Assembly (NCBI GenBank): GCA_017255395.1
Contig: JAFKDC010000021.1
Span: 1 to 64,000 of the forward strand
Origin: Enemella evansiae
Lineage (GTDB): Bacteria; Pseudomonadota; Alphaproteobacteria; Rhodobacterales; Rhodobacteraceae
Length of the DNA stretch: 64,000 nucleotides
Direction of reading: 5' to 3'
Position numbers and translations under genes: made by a program. The notes beneath the pieces are model-generated. The model was not told the origin of the DNA and made no database searches. It was given only the letters and a program-made list of their open reading frames with translations. Numbering within the stretch: the stretch's first letter is position 1; each line of letters opens with the position of its first letter. Below are positions 36,891 through 46,677 of this stretch, one piece after another.

Positions 36891-38234
36891 TCAGGGACAG
36901 AACAGATCGTTGGTCAGCGCGAAGATCATCAGCGACAGCACGACAGTCAGCCCGATGGACATCAGCACCTTCAGCGCCTTGTCGCTGGGCGGCCGACCCG
37001 AGACCGCCTCGTAGGCGTAGAACACGAGGTGTCCGCCATCCAGCACAGGCACCGGGAAGAGGTTCAGAAGACCCACCGCCGTCGACAGCACAGCCACGAA
37101 CCAGATGAAGTTCGTCGTGCCCTGTCGCGCCATGTCGCCGCTGGTTTCGGCGATGCCGATGGGCCCGGACAGGTTACAGGTGCTGATCGAGCCGGTGATC
37201 ATGTGCCACATGCCCGAAATCGAGCCTTCCATGATGCGCCCCACCTGGCTGACGCCGCCCCAGAGCGCGGTGCCGAAGCCCGGTGTCACGGTAGCCGGTT
37301 CAAAGGCCACGCCGCCGACGATGCCGATGCGGTAAAAGGTCTGGAACCCGCCGCCGGGCTGCGGCTCGTCGATGCGGCGCGGGGTCAGGTCCTTGGCAAG
37401 GATCTCTCCGTCGCGCCAGACTTCCAGCGCCAGCGTCGCGCCGTCAGAACTTTCGACCTTGTCCTTGAGTTGCGCGAAGGCAAAGACCTCTTGCCCGTCG
37501 ATGCTGACGATCACGTCGCCCGACACCAGCCCGGCATCGCCCGCGGCAGAGCGCGGCGCGATCTGCGTGGCGATGGGCGGGTAGACATAGGGGCCGGCCA
37601 CGGTCGTTTCCTGCCCGTCACGGCGCACGGTGTAATCCAGCAGGGGCTCTTCCGGCAGCGCCTGCATATAGGCCTCGTAGGCGATGCTGTCCGAGAAGGA
37701 GGGCAGCGCGTTGCCCTCGATGGCGATGACCTCGTCGCCCTCCTGCAATTCCTGCTGGACCGGAAGCGGGCGCAATTCGCCCACGGTGACGGGCTCCGCG
37801 ATCTCGCCCCGGACCATGAATACGCCGGTGAAGATGATGATCGACAGGGCGAAGTTGAACAGCGGCCCCGCCGCGACCGTCGCCGCGCGCGCCCAGAGCG
37901 GCGCGCCGGACATGGTGTGGCGCATTTCCTCTTCGTTCAATCCGCGCAGCGCCTCGTCGTCGATGCCGCCCGAGGCATTGGCGTCGCCGCGGAACTTGAC
38001 GTAGCCGCCAAAGGGAAAGGCCGCGATCTGCCACTTGGTGCCGTCGCGGTCGACCCGCGACCAGATGACCGGGCCGAAACCCAGGCTGAAGACTTCGGGG
38101 AAGATGCCCGATTTCTTGCCGACGATGTAATGGCCGTATTCGTGGATGGCGATGATGATGGACAGCGCGACGACGAAGAAGACGACGGTCCAGAGGAATC
38201 CGCCGAACTGCGGTATCAATGTCATCAGGTCCAA
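36891..38234 (-). CDS. rseP: Site-2 (intramembrane) metalloprotease RseP
   Basis: 447 residues. IIAIHEYGHYIVGKKSG holds the HExxH zinc site (His31, Glu32, His35). Two PDZ segments lie in the middle (AGLVSGDVIVSIDGQEVFAF is the clearest), and LLNLFPVPVLDGGHLVFYAY is the second metal site with the conserved Asp. Four membrane helices. It cleaves anti-sigma factors and leftover signal peptides. It is 16 bases after dxr in the envelope operon. Confidence 0.94.
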   Translation of the reverse strand: MDLMTLIPQFGGFLWTVVFFVVALSIIIAIHEYGHYIVGKKSGIFPEVFSLGFGPVIWSRVDRDGTKWQIAAFPFGGYVKFRGDANASGGIDDEALRGLNEEEMRHTMSGAPLWARAATVAAGPLFNFALSIIIFTGVFMVRGEIAEPVTVGELRPLPVQQELQEGDEVIAIEGNALPSFSDSIAYEAYMQALPEEPLLDYTVRRDGQETTVAGPYVYPPIATQIAPRSAAGDAGLVSGDVIVSIDGQEVFAFAQLKDKVESSDGATLALEVWRDGEILAKDLTPRRIDEPQPGGGFQTFYRIGIVGGVAFEPATVTPGFGTALWGGVSQVGRIMEGSISGMWHMITGSISTCNLSGPIGIAETSGDMARQGTTNFIWFVAVLSTAVGLLNLFPVPVLDGGHLVFYAYEAVSGRPPSDKALKVLMSIGLTVVLSLMIFALTNDLFCP

Positions 38235-38250
38235 AGGAACGCCCCCGTTA

Positions 38251-39417
38251 TCAAGTCCTGACGCCGATATCTCGGGCCGTATGCCTCGCGAGATGGTCAG
38301 CCTGCAGGATCATATCAAGTGTAAACTGGTCACGATTGTGTCCCGCGTGGGACGAAAGGCAGGAGAGTGTCTCTTCGACCACCCCCGCCATGCGGGTGAA
38401 AGGGATCTGCCCCGCGATGAACTGGTCGAGCGCGACCTCTTTCGCCGCGTTGAAGATCGCCCCGGACAAACCGCCCGCCTGCATCACCTCGCGCGCCAGC
38501 CGCAGCGCCGGCCAGCGCGTTTCGCAGGGCTCGCGGAAGGTCAGTTGCCCCAGCTTCACCAGGTCCAGCCGCTCGACCGGCAGCGCCCGGCGCTGCGGAT
38601 GGTGCAGGGCAAAGCCGATGGCGTGGCGCATGTCGGGCGGGCCGACATGCGCCATGAGCGCGCCGTCGCAAAAGCCGACCAGCGCGTGAATCATCGATTC
38701 CGGGTGGACGACAACCTCGATCTGTTCGGGGTCCAGCGCGAAGAACTCTCTGGTTTCAATGACTTCCAGCGCCTTGTTGAACATGGAGGCCGAGTCGATG
38801 GTGATGCGCTGGCCCATGTCCCAGTTGGGATGGGTGGCGGCCTGTTCCGGCGTCGCCCGGGCCAGATCCTCCAGCGGCCAGTCGCGGAAGGCGCCGCCGC
38901 TTGCGGTGAGAATCACCCGTTCGACCGCCGCCATTTCCTCGCCGATCAGGGCCTGGAAAACGGCGGAATGCTCGCTGTCCACCGGCAGCAGGGCCGCGCC
39001 ATGGGCCTGCGCCGTGCGCAGCATCAGCGCGCCCGCGCAGACCATGCTTTCCTTGTTGGCCAGCGCCAGCGTGGCGCCCTGCTCCAGCGCCCGCAGGCCC
39101 GGTTCCAGCCCCGCCGCGCCGACAATGGCCGACATGACCCAGTCCGCCGGGCGGCTCGCCGCCTCGATCAGCGCCGCGCGGCCCGCCGCCGCCTGCACGC
39201 CCGACCCGGCCAGCGCTTCGCGCAACTCGGGCAAGAGGTCGTCATGCGCCGTGACCGCCACCTGCGCCCGCAGGGCGCGCGCGTCCTTCGCCAGCTGCGC
39301 GATATTGCGCCCGCCGGTCAGGGCCACGACAGCGTAGGCGTCGCGGTCGCGCGCGATCAGGTCGATGGTGTTCTGCCCGATAGAGCCGGTGGCCCCGAAA
39401 ATAGAAATCCGCCGCAT
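38251..39417 (-). CDS. dxr: 1-deoxy-D-xylulose 5-phosphate reductoisomerase
   Basis: 388 residues. The NADPH site is ISIFGATGSIGQNTIDLIAR. Other features are LANKESMVCAG, PVDSEHSAVFQ, LTASGGAFRDWP, HPNWDMGQRITIDSASMFNK and the CDGALMAHVGPPDMRHAIGF loop. It commits carbon to isoprenoids through MEP. The ATG overlaps the cdsA stop by one base (TGATG). Gene order uppS-cdsA-dxr matches the alphaproteobacterial arrangement. Confidence 0.96.
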   Translation of the reverse strand: MRRISIFGATGSIGQNTIDLIARDRDAYAVVALTGGRNIAQLAKDARALRAQVAVTAHDDLLPELREALAGSGVQAAAGRAALIEAASRPADWVMSAIVGAAGLEPGLRALEQGATLALANKESMVCAGALMLRTAQAHGAALLPVDSEHSAVFQALIGEEMAAVERVILTASGGAFRDWPLEDLARATPEQAATHPNWDMGQRITIDSASMFNKALEVIETREFFALDPEQIEVVVHPESMIHALVGFCDGALMAHVGPPDMRHAIGFALHHPQRRALPVERLDLVKLGQLTFREPCETRWPALRLAREVMQAGGLSGAIFNAAKEVALDQFIAGQIPFTRMAGVVEETLSCLSSHAGHNRDQFTLDMILQADHLARHTARDIGVRT

Positions 39418-40202
39418 CAGACCCCCGGCGGAAAGCCTACGATCTGGCCGGCGATGATCAGAAAGACCGCCCCGCCCAGCATCCCGTCAAAGCGGTCCAT
39501 CAGACCGCCGTGCCCCGGGATCAGGTTGGAACTGTCCTTCACACCCGCCTTGCGCTTGATCGTGCTTTCGGCAATGTCGCCGATCTGGCTGGCCATGCTG
39601 ACGGCGATGGAGATGCCGATCAGCCCCGCGCCCTCGATGGTCCATCCGGCCCAGAAAGCGCCGACAACCGCCGCGCCGACCCAGCCGCCCACTGTGCCCG
39701 CCCATGTCTTGTTGGGAGAGACGCGGGGCCAGAACTTCGGCCCGCCGATGCTTTTCCCGGCGAAGTATCCCATGACGTCGGTGGCGACGATCACCGCCAC
39801 CAGCCACAGCATCCAGGTCAGGCCGTAGTCGCTGCGCAGCGCCATCATCGAATAGCCCGCCAGCAGGATCATCATGGTCGTGACCGCATAGGTGACGCCG
39901 CCCCGCTCCATCCGGCTGAAGCCCAGCATGGTCGGCAGCATCAGCAGAGGCAGCGCAAAAGAGGGCGGAATGCGGATCGCGACGAAGACGCAGAGAACCG
40001 TTGCGGCGGCCAGGATGTATTGCGCCTTGGTCCGCCCGCTGTCGACCATGGTCACCAGTTCCCAGACCATGCCGCCGCAGATCAGCGCGATCAGCGCCTG
40101 CCACCAGACCCCGCCCAGCCAGACCGCCACCATGCCGATGGCGATCATGATCAGGCCCGAGATCACCCGGGGCTTCAGGTCGGACCAGCGCTTGCGCGTC
40201 AT
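39417..40202 (-). CDS. cdsA: Phosphatidate cytidylyltransferase
   Basis: 261 residues, eight or so membrane helices. The C-terminal family signature STIKRKAGVKDSSNLIPGHG plus GGLMDRFD is complete. It forms CDP-diacylglycerol from phosphatidic acid and CTP, feeding all phospholipids. Start at 40202 (MTRKRWSDLKPRVISGLIMI) overlaps the uppS stop by four bases; the long frame reading on through uppS is a shadow. Confidence 0.95.
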   Translation of the reverse strand: MTRKRWSDLKPRVISGLIMIAIGMVAVWLGGVWWQALIALICGGMVWELVTMVDSGRTKAQYILAAATVLCVFVAIRIPPSFALPLLMLPTMLGFSRMERGGVTYAVTTMMILLAGYSMMALRSDYGLTWMLWLVAVIVATDVMGYFAGKSIGGPKFWPRVSPNKTWAGTVGGWVGAAVVGAFWAGWTIEGAGLIGISIAVSMASQIGDIAESTIKRKAGVKDSSNLIPGHGGLMDRFDGMLGGAVFLIIAGQIVGFPPGV

Positions 40203-40924
40203 CGGCCCACGGCGCCGAACCGCCGGTCCCGCTTGCCATAAGCGCCGCAGAGCGCCGCGAATTCCTCGGCCGAGAAATCCGGCCAGAGCGTATCGACGAA
40301 TTCGTATTCCGCATAGGCCGACTGCCACAGCAGAAAGTTGGAAATCCGCGCCTCGCCGCTGGTGCGGATCACAAGATCCGGGTCCGGCAGCACATGCGTG
40401 TCCAGGTAGCGCGGCAGCGTCTCTTCGTTGACGTCGTCCGGGTGCAGCTTGCCGTCGGCCACGTCCTGCGCCAGCCGCTGGGTGGCGCGCGCCACCTCGT
40501 CCCGCCCGCCATAGTTGAGCGCGATGGTCAGGTTGGTGCCCGTGCAATGCCCGGTCATGCGCTCGGCCTCGTCCATCAGCCCGCGCAGCTTGGCGTCCAG
40601 CCGGGGCCGGTCGCCGATAAAGCGGACGCGGACATTTTCCTTCACGAAGGCCTGCATCTCTTTCATGATGTAGCGCCGGAACAGGCTCATCAGGCCCGCC
40701 ACCTCGACTTGGGTGCGCTTCCAGTTCTCTGTCGAAAAGGCAAATATCGTCAGGTATTTGACCCCCGCGTCCGGGCAGGCCTCGACGACCTCGCGGACCC
40801 GGCGCGCACCGGCGTGGTGTCCGAAGAGGCGCGGGCGCCCCTTCTGCGTGGCCCAGCGTCCGTTGCCGTCCATGATGATGGCCACGTGGCACGGGCCATC
40901 GGTTTCCCGGAGCGGTCTGGACAT
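40199..40924 (-). CDS. uppS: Undecaprenyl diphosphate synthase
   Basis: 241 residues, cis-prenyltransferase. HVAIIMDGNGRWATQKG is the catalytic Asp motif, and FAFSTENWKR and IRTSGEARISNFLLWQSAYA are the other conserved blocks. It makes the C55 lipid carrier for wall and O-antigen synthesis. ATG at 40924 has AGGGA nine bases before it; the ATG at 40945 is a less likely start. It overlaps cdsA by four bases. Confidence 0.95.
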   Translation of the reverse strand: MSRPLRETDGPCHVAIIMDGNGRWATQKGRPRLFGHHAGARRVREVVEACPDAGVKYLTIFAFSTENWKRTQVEVAGLMSLFRRYIMKEMQAFVKENVRVRFIGDRPRLDAKLRGLMDEAERMTGHCTGTNLTIALNYGGRDEVARATQRLAQDVADGKLHPDDVNEETLPRYLDTHVLPDPDLVIRTSGEARISNFLLWQSAYAEYEFVDTLWPDFSAEEFAALCGAYGKRDRRFGAVGR

Positions 40925-41048
40925 TGCACTGTTCCCTGAGATCAATCGTCTGCCCCCTCTTTAGCCTATCGGGCGGTCAACCCAAAGCCGATAGCTGGCG
41001 GCACGGTCAAAGCAAGCGGCATGGCGCGCGCAGGCACGCGCCGCGCGC

Positions 41049-41612
41049 TCAGACCTGCATGATCTCGTCTTGTTTGCCGGCCAGCGCCTCGTCGACCTTC
41101 TTGATATAGGTGTTGGTCAGGTCCTGAACCTCGGATTCCCAAAGCTTCTGGTCGTCCTCGGACATGCCGTCGGCCTTGGCCTTCTTGATCTGGTCCATGC
41201 CGTCGCGGCGCACGTTGCGGATCGAAACCCGCGCGTGTTCGGCATATTGCGCGGCGACCTTGGTCAGCTCCTTGCGGCGTTCCTCGTTCAGCTCGGGAAT
41301 CGGCAGCATGATGATGGTGCCGTTGAGCTGCGGGTTGATGCCAAGGCCCGACTCGCGGATCGCCTTTTCCACCTTGCCCACAAGACCCTTGTCCCAGACG
41401 TTGATGGTCACCATGCGCGGTTCCGGCACGTTCACGGTACCGACCTGGTTGATCGGCGTCATGGAGCCGTAGGCGTCCACGTGGATCGGCTCCAGCATGG
41501 AGCCCGACGCGCGCCCCGTACGCAGCGAGGCGAATTCCGTGCGCAGGTTGGTCATCGCGCCATCCATGCGGCGGGTCAGGTCGTCTGTATCGAGCATGAA
41601 ATCGTCGGACAT
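41049..41612 (-). CDS. frr: Ribosome recycling factor
   Basis: 187 residues, full length. It has [60 protein letters not shown] and [19 protein letters not shown] splits post-termination ribosomes with EF-G. It is 124 bases upstream of uppS in the same direction, probably the first gene of the envelope operon here. pyrH, its common neighbour, is at 56.8-57.5 kb instead. Confidence 0.96.
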   Translation of the reverse strand: MSDDFMLDTDDLTRRMDGAMTNLRTEFASLRTGRASGSMLEPIHVDAYGSMTPINQVGTVNVPEPRMVTINVWDKGLVGKVEKAIRESGLGINPQLNGTIIMLPIPELNEERRKELTKVAAQYAEHARVSIRNVRRDGMDQIKKAKADGMSEDDQKLWESEVQDLTNTYIKKVDEALAGKQDEIMQV

Positions 41613-41823
41613 GGGTTTCGGAGCCTCGTTCTAGGGGTCGTGCCTTGAAAAAACGGCTTATCGCCTCGGGATGCGAAGATCAATCGAGCATGGCACCCGC
41701 GCGGGCAATCGTTGCCCCCGGCCCCCGCTGCGTCGCGCCGCCCTGCTTATCCGTCGCTCCTGCCCTCGCCAAGCCGGGCCGGGCGGTGCATAAGGGCCGG
41801 AAGCCGGAACCCGGAGAGACATC

Positions 41824-42762
41824 ATGGTCAGCGAAACCCGCCTAGCCTTCGCACACCCCGCCGAGCGCGCCATCGCCACGGCAGAGGACAGCCTGCGCGA
41901 CCGTATCAGCCTGCGCGATCACCTCGTCGAGGTCGAGATCGGCGCCTTTCAGGCCGAACGCGGCACCCGCCAGAGGGTGCGCTTCGACGTGGTGGTCGAG
42001 GTGGTGCCCTTCACCGGATCGCTGGACGACGATGTCGACCGCATCCTGTCCTACGACCGGGTGACAGAGGCCATCGCGCACGAGCTTGCCGCCGAGCGGG
42101 TGAACCTTCTCGAAACCCTCGCCGAACGGATCGCGGAACGCATCCTGCTGGAACCGCAGGCCCTGCGCAGCTTCGTGCGAATCGAGAAACTGGATCGCGG
42201 GCCGGGTGCCCTTGGGGTCGAGATCGTGCGCGCCCGGCAGGACGTGGCGGCCCATCGCGACGCGCTGGCGCAGGAAGTCGCGCAGGAACGCCCGCATCCC
42301 CGGGTGGTGTACCTGTCCAATGCCGCCATGGCGGATGACCGGCTGGCGCCCTGGCTGGATGCGCTGGCGGCCCGGCCCGAGCCGCTGATCCTCTGCGTCG
42401 GCCAGTCCGACCTGCCCGCTCCGGTCACCGGCCACAAGATGACCCAGCGGCGCATCGACCTGCTGTCGATCGAGCAGAACGCCTGGCTGCTGGCGGCGCG
42501 GGACCTGCGCTGCAAGGTGGTGGCGACGCGCACCGAGCTGGACTGGGCGATGAAGAACGGCCAGATCTGCGTCTGGGCGCCCTCCAAGATCGTGCTCGAC
42601 GCGACGCATGGCCCCGGGGTGCAGCCTGCGGAGTCGGTCGCCCTTGCCGCGTGGTTCGCGGCAGAGATGGAGGCCTCGGAGATGGTCGTCCTGGGCGAGG
42701 CCGCACCGGCGCAGGCCGACGTGCCCCTGCGCGCCCTGACGCTGCGCGACGACCTGTTCTGA
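41824..42762 (+). CDS. folB: Dihydroneopterin aldolase with extra C-terminal domain
   Basis: 312 residues; normal FolB is about 120. Residues about 20-140 carry the FolB fold (DRISLRDHLVEVEIGAFQAE, SYDRVTEAIAHELA, VNLLETLAERIAERIL, FVRIEKLDRG). Residues about 155-312 form a second domain I do not recognise (HPRVVYLSNAAMADDRLAPW, TGHKMTQRRIDLLSIEQNAW, ICVWAPSKIVLDATHG). folP follows, so the whole protein acts in folate synthesis. The extra domain could supply another pathway step; no folK is visible here. GGAGA precedes the ATG. Confidence 0.87.
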   Translation: MVSETRLAFAHPAERAIATAEDSLRDRISLRDHLVEVEIGAFQAERGTRQRVRFDVVVEVVPFTGSLDDDVDRILSYDRVTEAIAHELAAERVNLLETLAERIAERILLEPQALRSFVRIEKLDRGPGALGVEIVRARQDVAAHRDALAQEVAQERPHPRVVYLSNAAMADDRLAPWLDALAARPEPLILCVGQSDLPAPVTGHKMTQRRIDLLSIEQNAWLLAARDLRCKVVATRTELDWAMKNGQICVWAPSKIVLDATHGPGVQPAESVALAAWFAAEMEASEMVVLGEAAPAQADVPLRALTLRDDLF

Positions 42763-42887
42763 CCGGCAGTCCGGCGACCGATTGTAACATGGCGTGAGCG
42801 CTTTCGGCGACGGTCTGCCAGCCGGTCCCGCCGCCGGAGGCCTGCCTCCCTTGCCAAGTCCGGCCCGATCGGTCAGTCACTTCGGCC

Positions 42888-43898
42888 ATGACAGAGTATT
42901 ACAGGCCCATCGTCCGCTTCGGCCCCGACCGCCCCGAGGGCGCCCTGCCCCTTGCCGGCGGGCCCGGCTGGTTTTCCGAGGTCCAGCACCGAAGCCGCGA
43001 CACCGCCCCCCGCACCCTGCCCGCGCAGGACCTGCCCCCGGACTGGCGCCAGCGCCTGACCGCACCGCGCGCCGCTGTCGCCGGGCTGGACATGGGGCGG
43101 GCAAATGTCATGGGCATCCTGAACGTCACGCCCGACAGCTTTTCCGACGGCGGCAGCCACCAGACCGCCAATGCGGCTCTGCATCGGGCGCGCGCCATGG
43201 TCGCGGCAGGCGCCGACATGATCGATGTCGGCGGCGAAAGCACCCGGCCCGGCGCCGCCACCGTCCCCCCCGAGGCAGAGATCTCGCGGATCGAGCCGGT
43301 GATCCGAGCCATCGGCCACGAGGTGCCGGTGCCGGTCTCGATCGACACGCGGAAGTCCAGCGTTGCCGAGGCGGCGGTCGAGGCCGGCGCGGCGCTGGTC
43401 AACGACGTCTCGGGCTTCACCTACGATCCGATGCTGGGCCACTTCTGCCAGACCCGCGGCCTGCCCGTCTGCGTCATGCACGCACTCGGCGACCCTGAAA
43501 CCATGCAGGACGATCCGCGCTACGACGATGTGCTGCTGGACGTCTACGACTTCCTTGAAAGACAGGTTTCGGCGCTGGAACAGAGCGGCATCCCCCGCAA
43601 CCGCATCGTGGTCGACCCGGGCATCGGCTTCGGCAAGACCATGGCACACAACCTGACGCTCATGCATAACGTCTCGCTGTTTCACGGGCTGGGCTGTCCG
43701 GTGCTCGTGGGCGCTTCCCGCAAGGGCTTCATCGGCAAGCTGTCGGGCGCGACCCACCCCGCCGAGCGTATGGCGGGATCGGTTGCCGCCGCTCTGACCG
43801 CCGCGGCGCAGGGGGTGCAGATCGTGCGGATGCACGACGTGGCCGAAACCGCGCAGGCACTGAAGGTCTGGGGCGCGATAGCACAGGGAGAGGCCTGA
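42888..43898 (+). CDS. folP: Dihydropteroate synthase
   Basis: 336 residues, pterin-binding TIM barrel. [33 protein letters not shown] and [13 protein letters not shown] are the classic blocks, and FIGKLSG with the [20 protein letters not shown] stretch completes the pterin/PABA site. About 70 extra residues at the N terminus are usual for Rhodobacteraceae. It joins 6-hydroxymethyl-dihydropterin diphosphate and p-aminobenzoate and is the sulfonamide target. 125 bases after folB and 1 base before glmM. Confidence 0.95.
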   Translation: MTEYYRPIVRFGPDRPEGALPLAGGPGWFSEVQHRSRDTAPRTLPAQDLPPDWRQRLTAPRAAVAGLDMGRANVMGILNVTPDSFSDGGSHQTANAALHRARAMVAAGADMIDVGGESTRPGAATVPPEAEISRIEPVIRAIGHEVPVPVSIDTRKSSVAEAAVEAGAALVNDVSGFTYDPMLGHFCQTRGLPVCVMHALGDPETMQDDPRYDDVLLDVYDFLERQVSALEQSGIPRNRIVVDPGIGFGKTMAHNLTLMHNVSLFHGLGCPVLVGASRKGFIGKLSGATHPAERMAGSVAAALTAAAQGVQIVRMHDVAETAQALKVWGAIAQGEA

Positions 43899-43899
43899 G

Positions 43900-45243
43900 A
43901 TGAGCAGGACACTCTTTGGCACCGACGGCGTGCGCGGCACCGCCAATACCTTTCCGATGACCGTCGAGATGGCGATGATGCTGGGCGCCGCCGTGGGCCG
44001 CCACTTCCGCAATGAGCACGGCGGCGTGCATAGGGTGGTCATCGGCAAGGACACGCGGCTGTCGGGCTACATGTTCGAGAACGCCCTGACCGCCGGGCTG
44101 ACCAGCACGGGCATGAACGTGCTGCTGCTGGGGCCGGTGCCGACGCCCGCCGTCGGGCTGCTGACGCCCTCGATGCGGGCCGATCTGGGCATCATGATCT
44201 CGGCCAGCCACAACCCGGCCGAGGATAACGGCATCAAGTTCTTCGGCCCCGACGGCTTCAAGCTGTCCGATGCGGTCGAGGCCGAAATCGAGGCGCTGGT
44301 CGAAGGCGGCGTGCGCCCCGCCGCGCCCGAGAACATCGGTCGCGCCAAGCGCATCGACGACGGCCGCTTCCGCTATCAGGAGCGGGTGAAGTCCACCCTG
44401 CCCCACGGGCTGCGGCTGGACGGGGTGAAGGTGGTGGTGGATTGCGCCAATGGCGCTGCCTACAAGACCGCGCCCGAGGTCCTGTGGGAGCTTGGCGCCG
44501 ACGTGATCCCCGTGGGCGTCTCGCCGAACGGGCTGAACATCAACGCCGAATGCGGTTCGACCAAGCCGCAGCGCGCCGCCGAGGCGGTGGTGGCCCATGG
44601 CGCCGACGTCGGCATTTGCCTCGACGGCGACGCCGACCGGATCATCCTGATCGACGAGCACGGCGAGATCGCGGACGGCGATCAGATCATGGCGCTGATG
44701 GCCGCCCGCTGGGCCGAAGAAGACCGCCTGAAGCACGGCACGCTGGTGGCGACGGTGATGTCGAACCTCGGGCTGGAACGGTTCCTCAAAGGCAAGGGCC
44801 TGCGGCTGGAGCGCACCAAGGTCGGCGACCGTTACGTGGTCGAGGCCATGCGGACGGGCGGCTTCAACCTTGGCGGCGAGCAGTCGGGCCATATCGTGAT
44901 GACCGACTATGCCACCACCGGCGACGGGCTGATGGCGGGACTGCAGTTCCTCTGCGAGATGGTGCGCACCAACCGCGCGGCCTCGGACCTGACGCACAGC
45001 TTCGCCCCGGTGCCACAGCTTCTGAAGAACGTGCGCTATGGCGCGGGTGTCCTGCCGCTGGAAGAGGCCCGCGTGCAGGCCGCGATCGCCGAGGCCGAGG
45101 CCTCGCTCACCGGCAAGGGGCGACTGCTGATCCGCAAGTCGGGGACGGAACCGCTGATCCGCGTCATGGCGGAATGCGAGGACGAGGGTCTGCTTGCGCA
45201 GGTGGTCGACGGCATCGTCGCCGAGGTGCAGGCGGTGGCCTGA
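43900..45243 (+). CDS. glmM: Phosphoglucosamine mutase
   Basis: 447 residues, alpha-D-phosphohexomutase family. [16 protein letters not shown] at the start, the phospho-serine loop [15 protein letters not shown] (Ser103), metal loop [13 protein letters not shown] and sugar-phosphate end [14 protein letters not shown] are all present. It makes glucosamine-1-phosphate for UDP-GlcNAc, the precursor of peptidoglycan and lipid A. It follows folP by one base (folP-glmM order is widespread). Confidence 0.96.
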   Translation: MSRTLFGTDGVRGTANTFPMTVEMAMMLGAAVGRHFRNEHGGVHRVVIGKDTRLSGYMFENALTAGLTSTGMNVLLLGPVPTPAVGLLTPSMRADLGIMISASHNPAEDNGIKFFGPDGFKLSDAVEAEIEALVEGGVRPAAPENIGRAKRIDDGRFRYQERVKSTLPHGLRLDGVKVVVDCANGAAYKTAPEVLWELGADVIPVGVSPNGLNINAECGSTKPQRAAEAVVAHGADVGICLDGDADRIILIDEHGEIADGDQIMALMAARWAEEDRLKHGTLVATVMSNLGLERFLKGKGLRLERTKVGDRYVVEAMRTGGFNLGGEQSGHIVMTDYATTGDGLMAGLQFLCEMVRTNRAASDLTHSFAPVPQLLKNVRYGAGVLPLEEARVQAAIAEAEASLTGKGRLLIRKSGTEPLIRVMAECEDEGLLAQVVDGIVAEVQAVA

Positions 45244-45266
45244 GCCGCGTTTGCGGCGGCCCGGTC

Positions 45267-45374
45267 GCGGCTGCGCAAGCGTTCCTGAGGCGGCGCCTTC
45301 GCCTTTACGGCAGCGCAAGCGGGGCGGCGCAGGCTCTTTTATATAGACGGATTCGTCTGCATGGCAGCGCAAGT
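45267..45374 (+). repeat. Two imperfect 54-bp tandem units
   Basis: Units 45267-45320 and 45321-45374 align without gaps at about 34 of 54 positions; both end in GGCAGCGCAAG followed by C or T. A 24-base stretch of the first unit (45273-45296, beginning GCGCAAGCGTTCCTGAGG) recurs at 45465-45488 with three changes, all transitions. Confidence 0.55.
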
Positions 45375-45510
45375 CCCGCCCCCGGAGTCGGAAGCGGCGT
45401 TTCGGGGGGTACGCTCCTTGGCGCTGACGAAGGCGCCAGCACGGCGGCGCAGGTGCCGTTACTCGCGCAGGCGTTCTTGGGGCGGCGCTGGCACTTGCGG
45501 GTCGGGTTTC

Positions 45511-45568
45511 AGGGGCTCTGCCCCCCGGCCTTCGGCCTCCCCCCGGGATATTTCTGGACAGAAGAAAA
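45511..45568 (+). repeat. Dispersed repeat, copy 5
   Basis: AGGGGCTCTGCCCCCCGGCC, then a short GCC/GGC hairpin insert, CCCCGGGATATTTCTGGACA and GAAGAAAAT. Same family as copies at 29990 and 63901. Confidence 0.75.
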
Positions 45569-45643
45569 TCTGGACGGCGCCCTTTTGGCGGCGTGGGTCG
45601 GATTGGGTGCTGGCGCCGCAAGCGTGGACCGCGTGGTCGCGGA

Positions 45644-46180
45644 TCAGCCGTGCCGGGCGGTTCTGCGGCGGCGGCCCGAGGGGGCGAGGTCGCGAGCCGT
45701 GCGCCATGTCTTCTTGAGGAACCACAGCGCGATCCCGATGGCGAGCCATCCCGCGAAGAAGCCCGCGCCGGCGAAGCTAACGCCCTCGAAGGTCAACGGC
45801 AGCGCCGGTTTGAAGGTTTCGAGCGCACGCTCGGCCACGGCGCGGTCGCCGATGTGGGTCGCAAGTTTGGCGCGCATGAAAGGCCCCGCGCCCTGCAGGG
45901 TCAGGAGCGCTTCGGACAGGGCTTCGTAGCGCGCGATATCGTTGGCCATATTGGCGGCCTGCGTGCGGGCCAGCAGGCCCTCGGCGGCGAGTTGCTGCAG
46001 GTAGGTCGTCAGCGGCAGGCCCGCCGCCCCGGCATCGGCCTCGTAGCGGTCGACCTGTCGGGACAATTCGTCCACGGCGCCGCCCAGACGCTGCATGTAT
46101 TGCTGCGAGAACTCCGGGAACTGCGAGAGACCCGCCGCCCCGGTCAGCCCCGCCGCCAGTGTCAGTGCGCGGGTGATCAT
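45644..46180 (-). CDS. DUF2937-type membrane protein
   Basis: 178 residues. A hydrophobic N terminus (MITRALTLAAGLTGAAGLSQ), a helical stretch with FPEFSQQYMQRLGGAVDELS, then a C-terminal membrane segment (FAGAGFFAGWLAIGIALWFL) and a basic tail. It resembles DUF2937 proteins, described only as membrane proteins of unknown function. The middle has the helical, periplasm-facing look of a coiled domain. It stands alone between glmM and proS. Confidence 0.7.
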   Translation of the reverse strand: MITRALTLAAGLTGAAGLSQFPEFSQQYMQRLGGAVDELSRQVDRYEADAGAAGLPLTTYLQQLAAEGLLARTQAANMANDIARYEALSEALLTLQGAGPFMRAKLATHIGDRAVAERALETFKPALPLTFEGVSFAGAGFFAGWLAIGIALWFLKKTWRTARDLAPSGRRRRTARHG

Positions 46181-46677
46181 CTCCGGCGCCTCTTTGTTTC
46201 TCTGCTCGAGGGGGAGATTACCGCGCGAAGGATGGCCGGATCAAGCATTGGCATGATGGGTGCGGTTTTGCGCGCCGCGACGACCGGGGGGCTGGTTCGT
46301 TGTAGGGAGCAAGCTATGCAGGCGGGCCTTGCAGCTGGGCCGTCCGAAGTGCCTGCGGTGCGCGGTCTGCAAGGTCGGGCGGGCTTGCAGCGGGGTCCGT
46401 GACGAGAGACAGCCGCCACGGTCGTCTGCGGGTGGTCCCGGCGGAAGCAGCTTGGATCTAGCCGTTTGGCGGCGGTCATCGACGGCCGTGCTGCGGGCGG
46501 CAGGTCGGCGGCGGGCATAGGAGGGCGCGCGGTGGTTTTCAGATCGGCGGCGGCTGTCAGGTCCGCGGTCTCTGGACGACCGATCTGCGACAGTCACGAA
46601 TGTTCGGGACCATGCAAGTTGGTCCCCGCGTTGGGCCCGGGCGGCGGACAGGAGCGCCCTGCCCGCCGCCCGTCAGA
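46181..46677. other. Gap between proS and the DUF2937 gene
   Basis: 497 bp. It holds the strong hairpin after proS (listed separately). Open frames on both strands are Arg/Gly-rich and lack ribosome sites. Nothing else recognised. Confidence 0.45.
46638..46672 (-). terminator. Hairpin downstream of proS
   Basis: CGGGCGGCGG (46638-46647) pairs with CCGCCGCCCG (46663-46672); after one mismatch CAGG pairs with CCTG, leaving a 5-base loop. It begins six bases after the proS stop. No T-run. Confidence 0.6.

Larger units (their letters stand above)
45244..45643. other. Repeat-rich region between glmM and the DUF2937 gene
   Basis: 400 bp without a supported gene. It contains two imperfect 54-bp tandem units, further degenerate GC-rich fragments and one dispersed repeat (listed separately). 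It also has a short hairpin AGACGGATTCGTCT (45345-45358) after a TTTTATAT stretch. The open frame running through it from glmM is not supported. Confidence 0.5.

Noticed and set aside
46241-46597. Small Arg-rich frames on both strands after proS
   Set aside because: No ribosome sites, no recognisable family and no codon bias.
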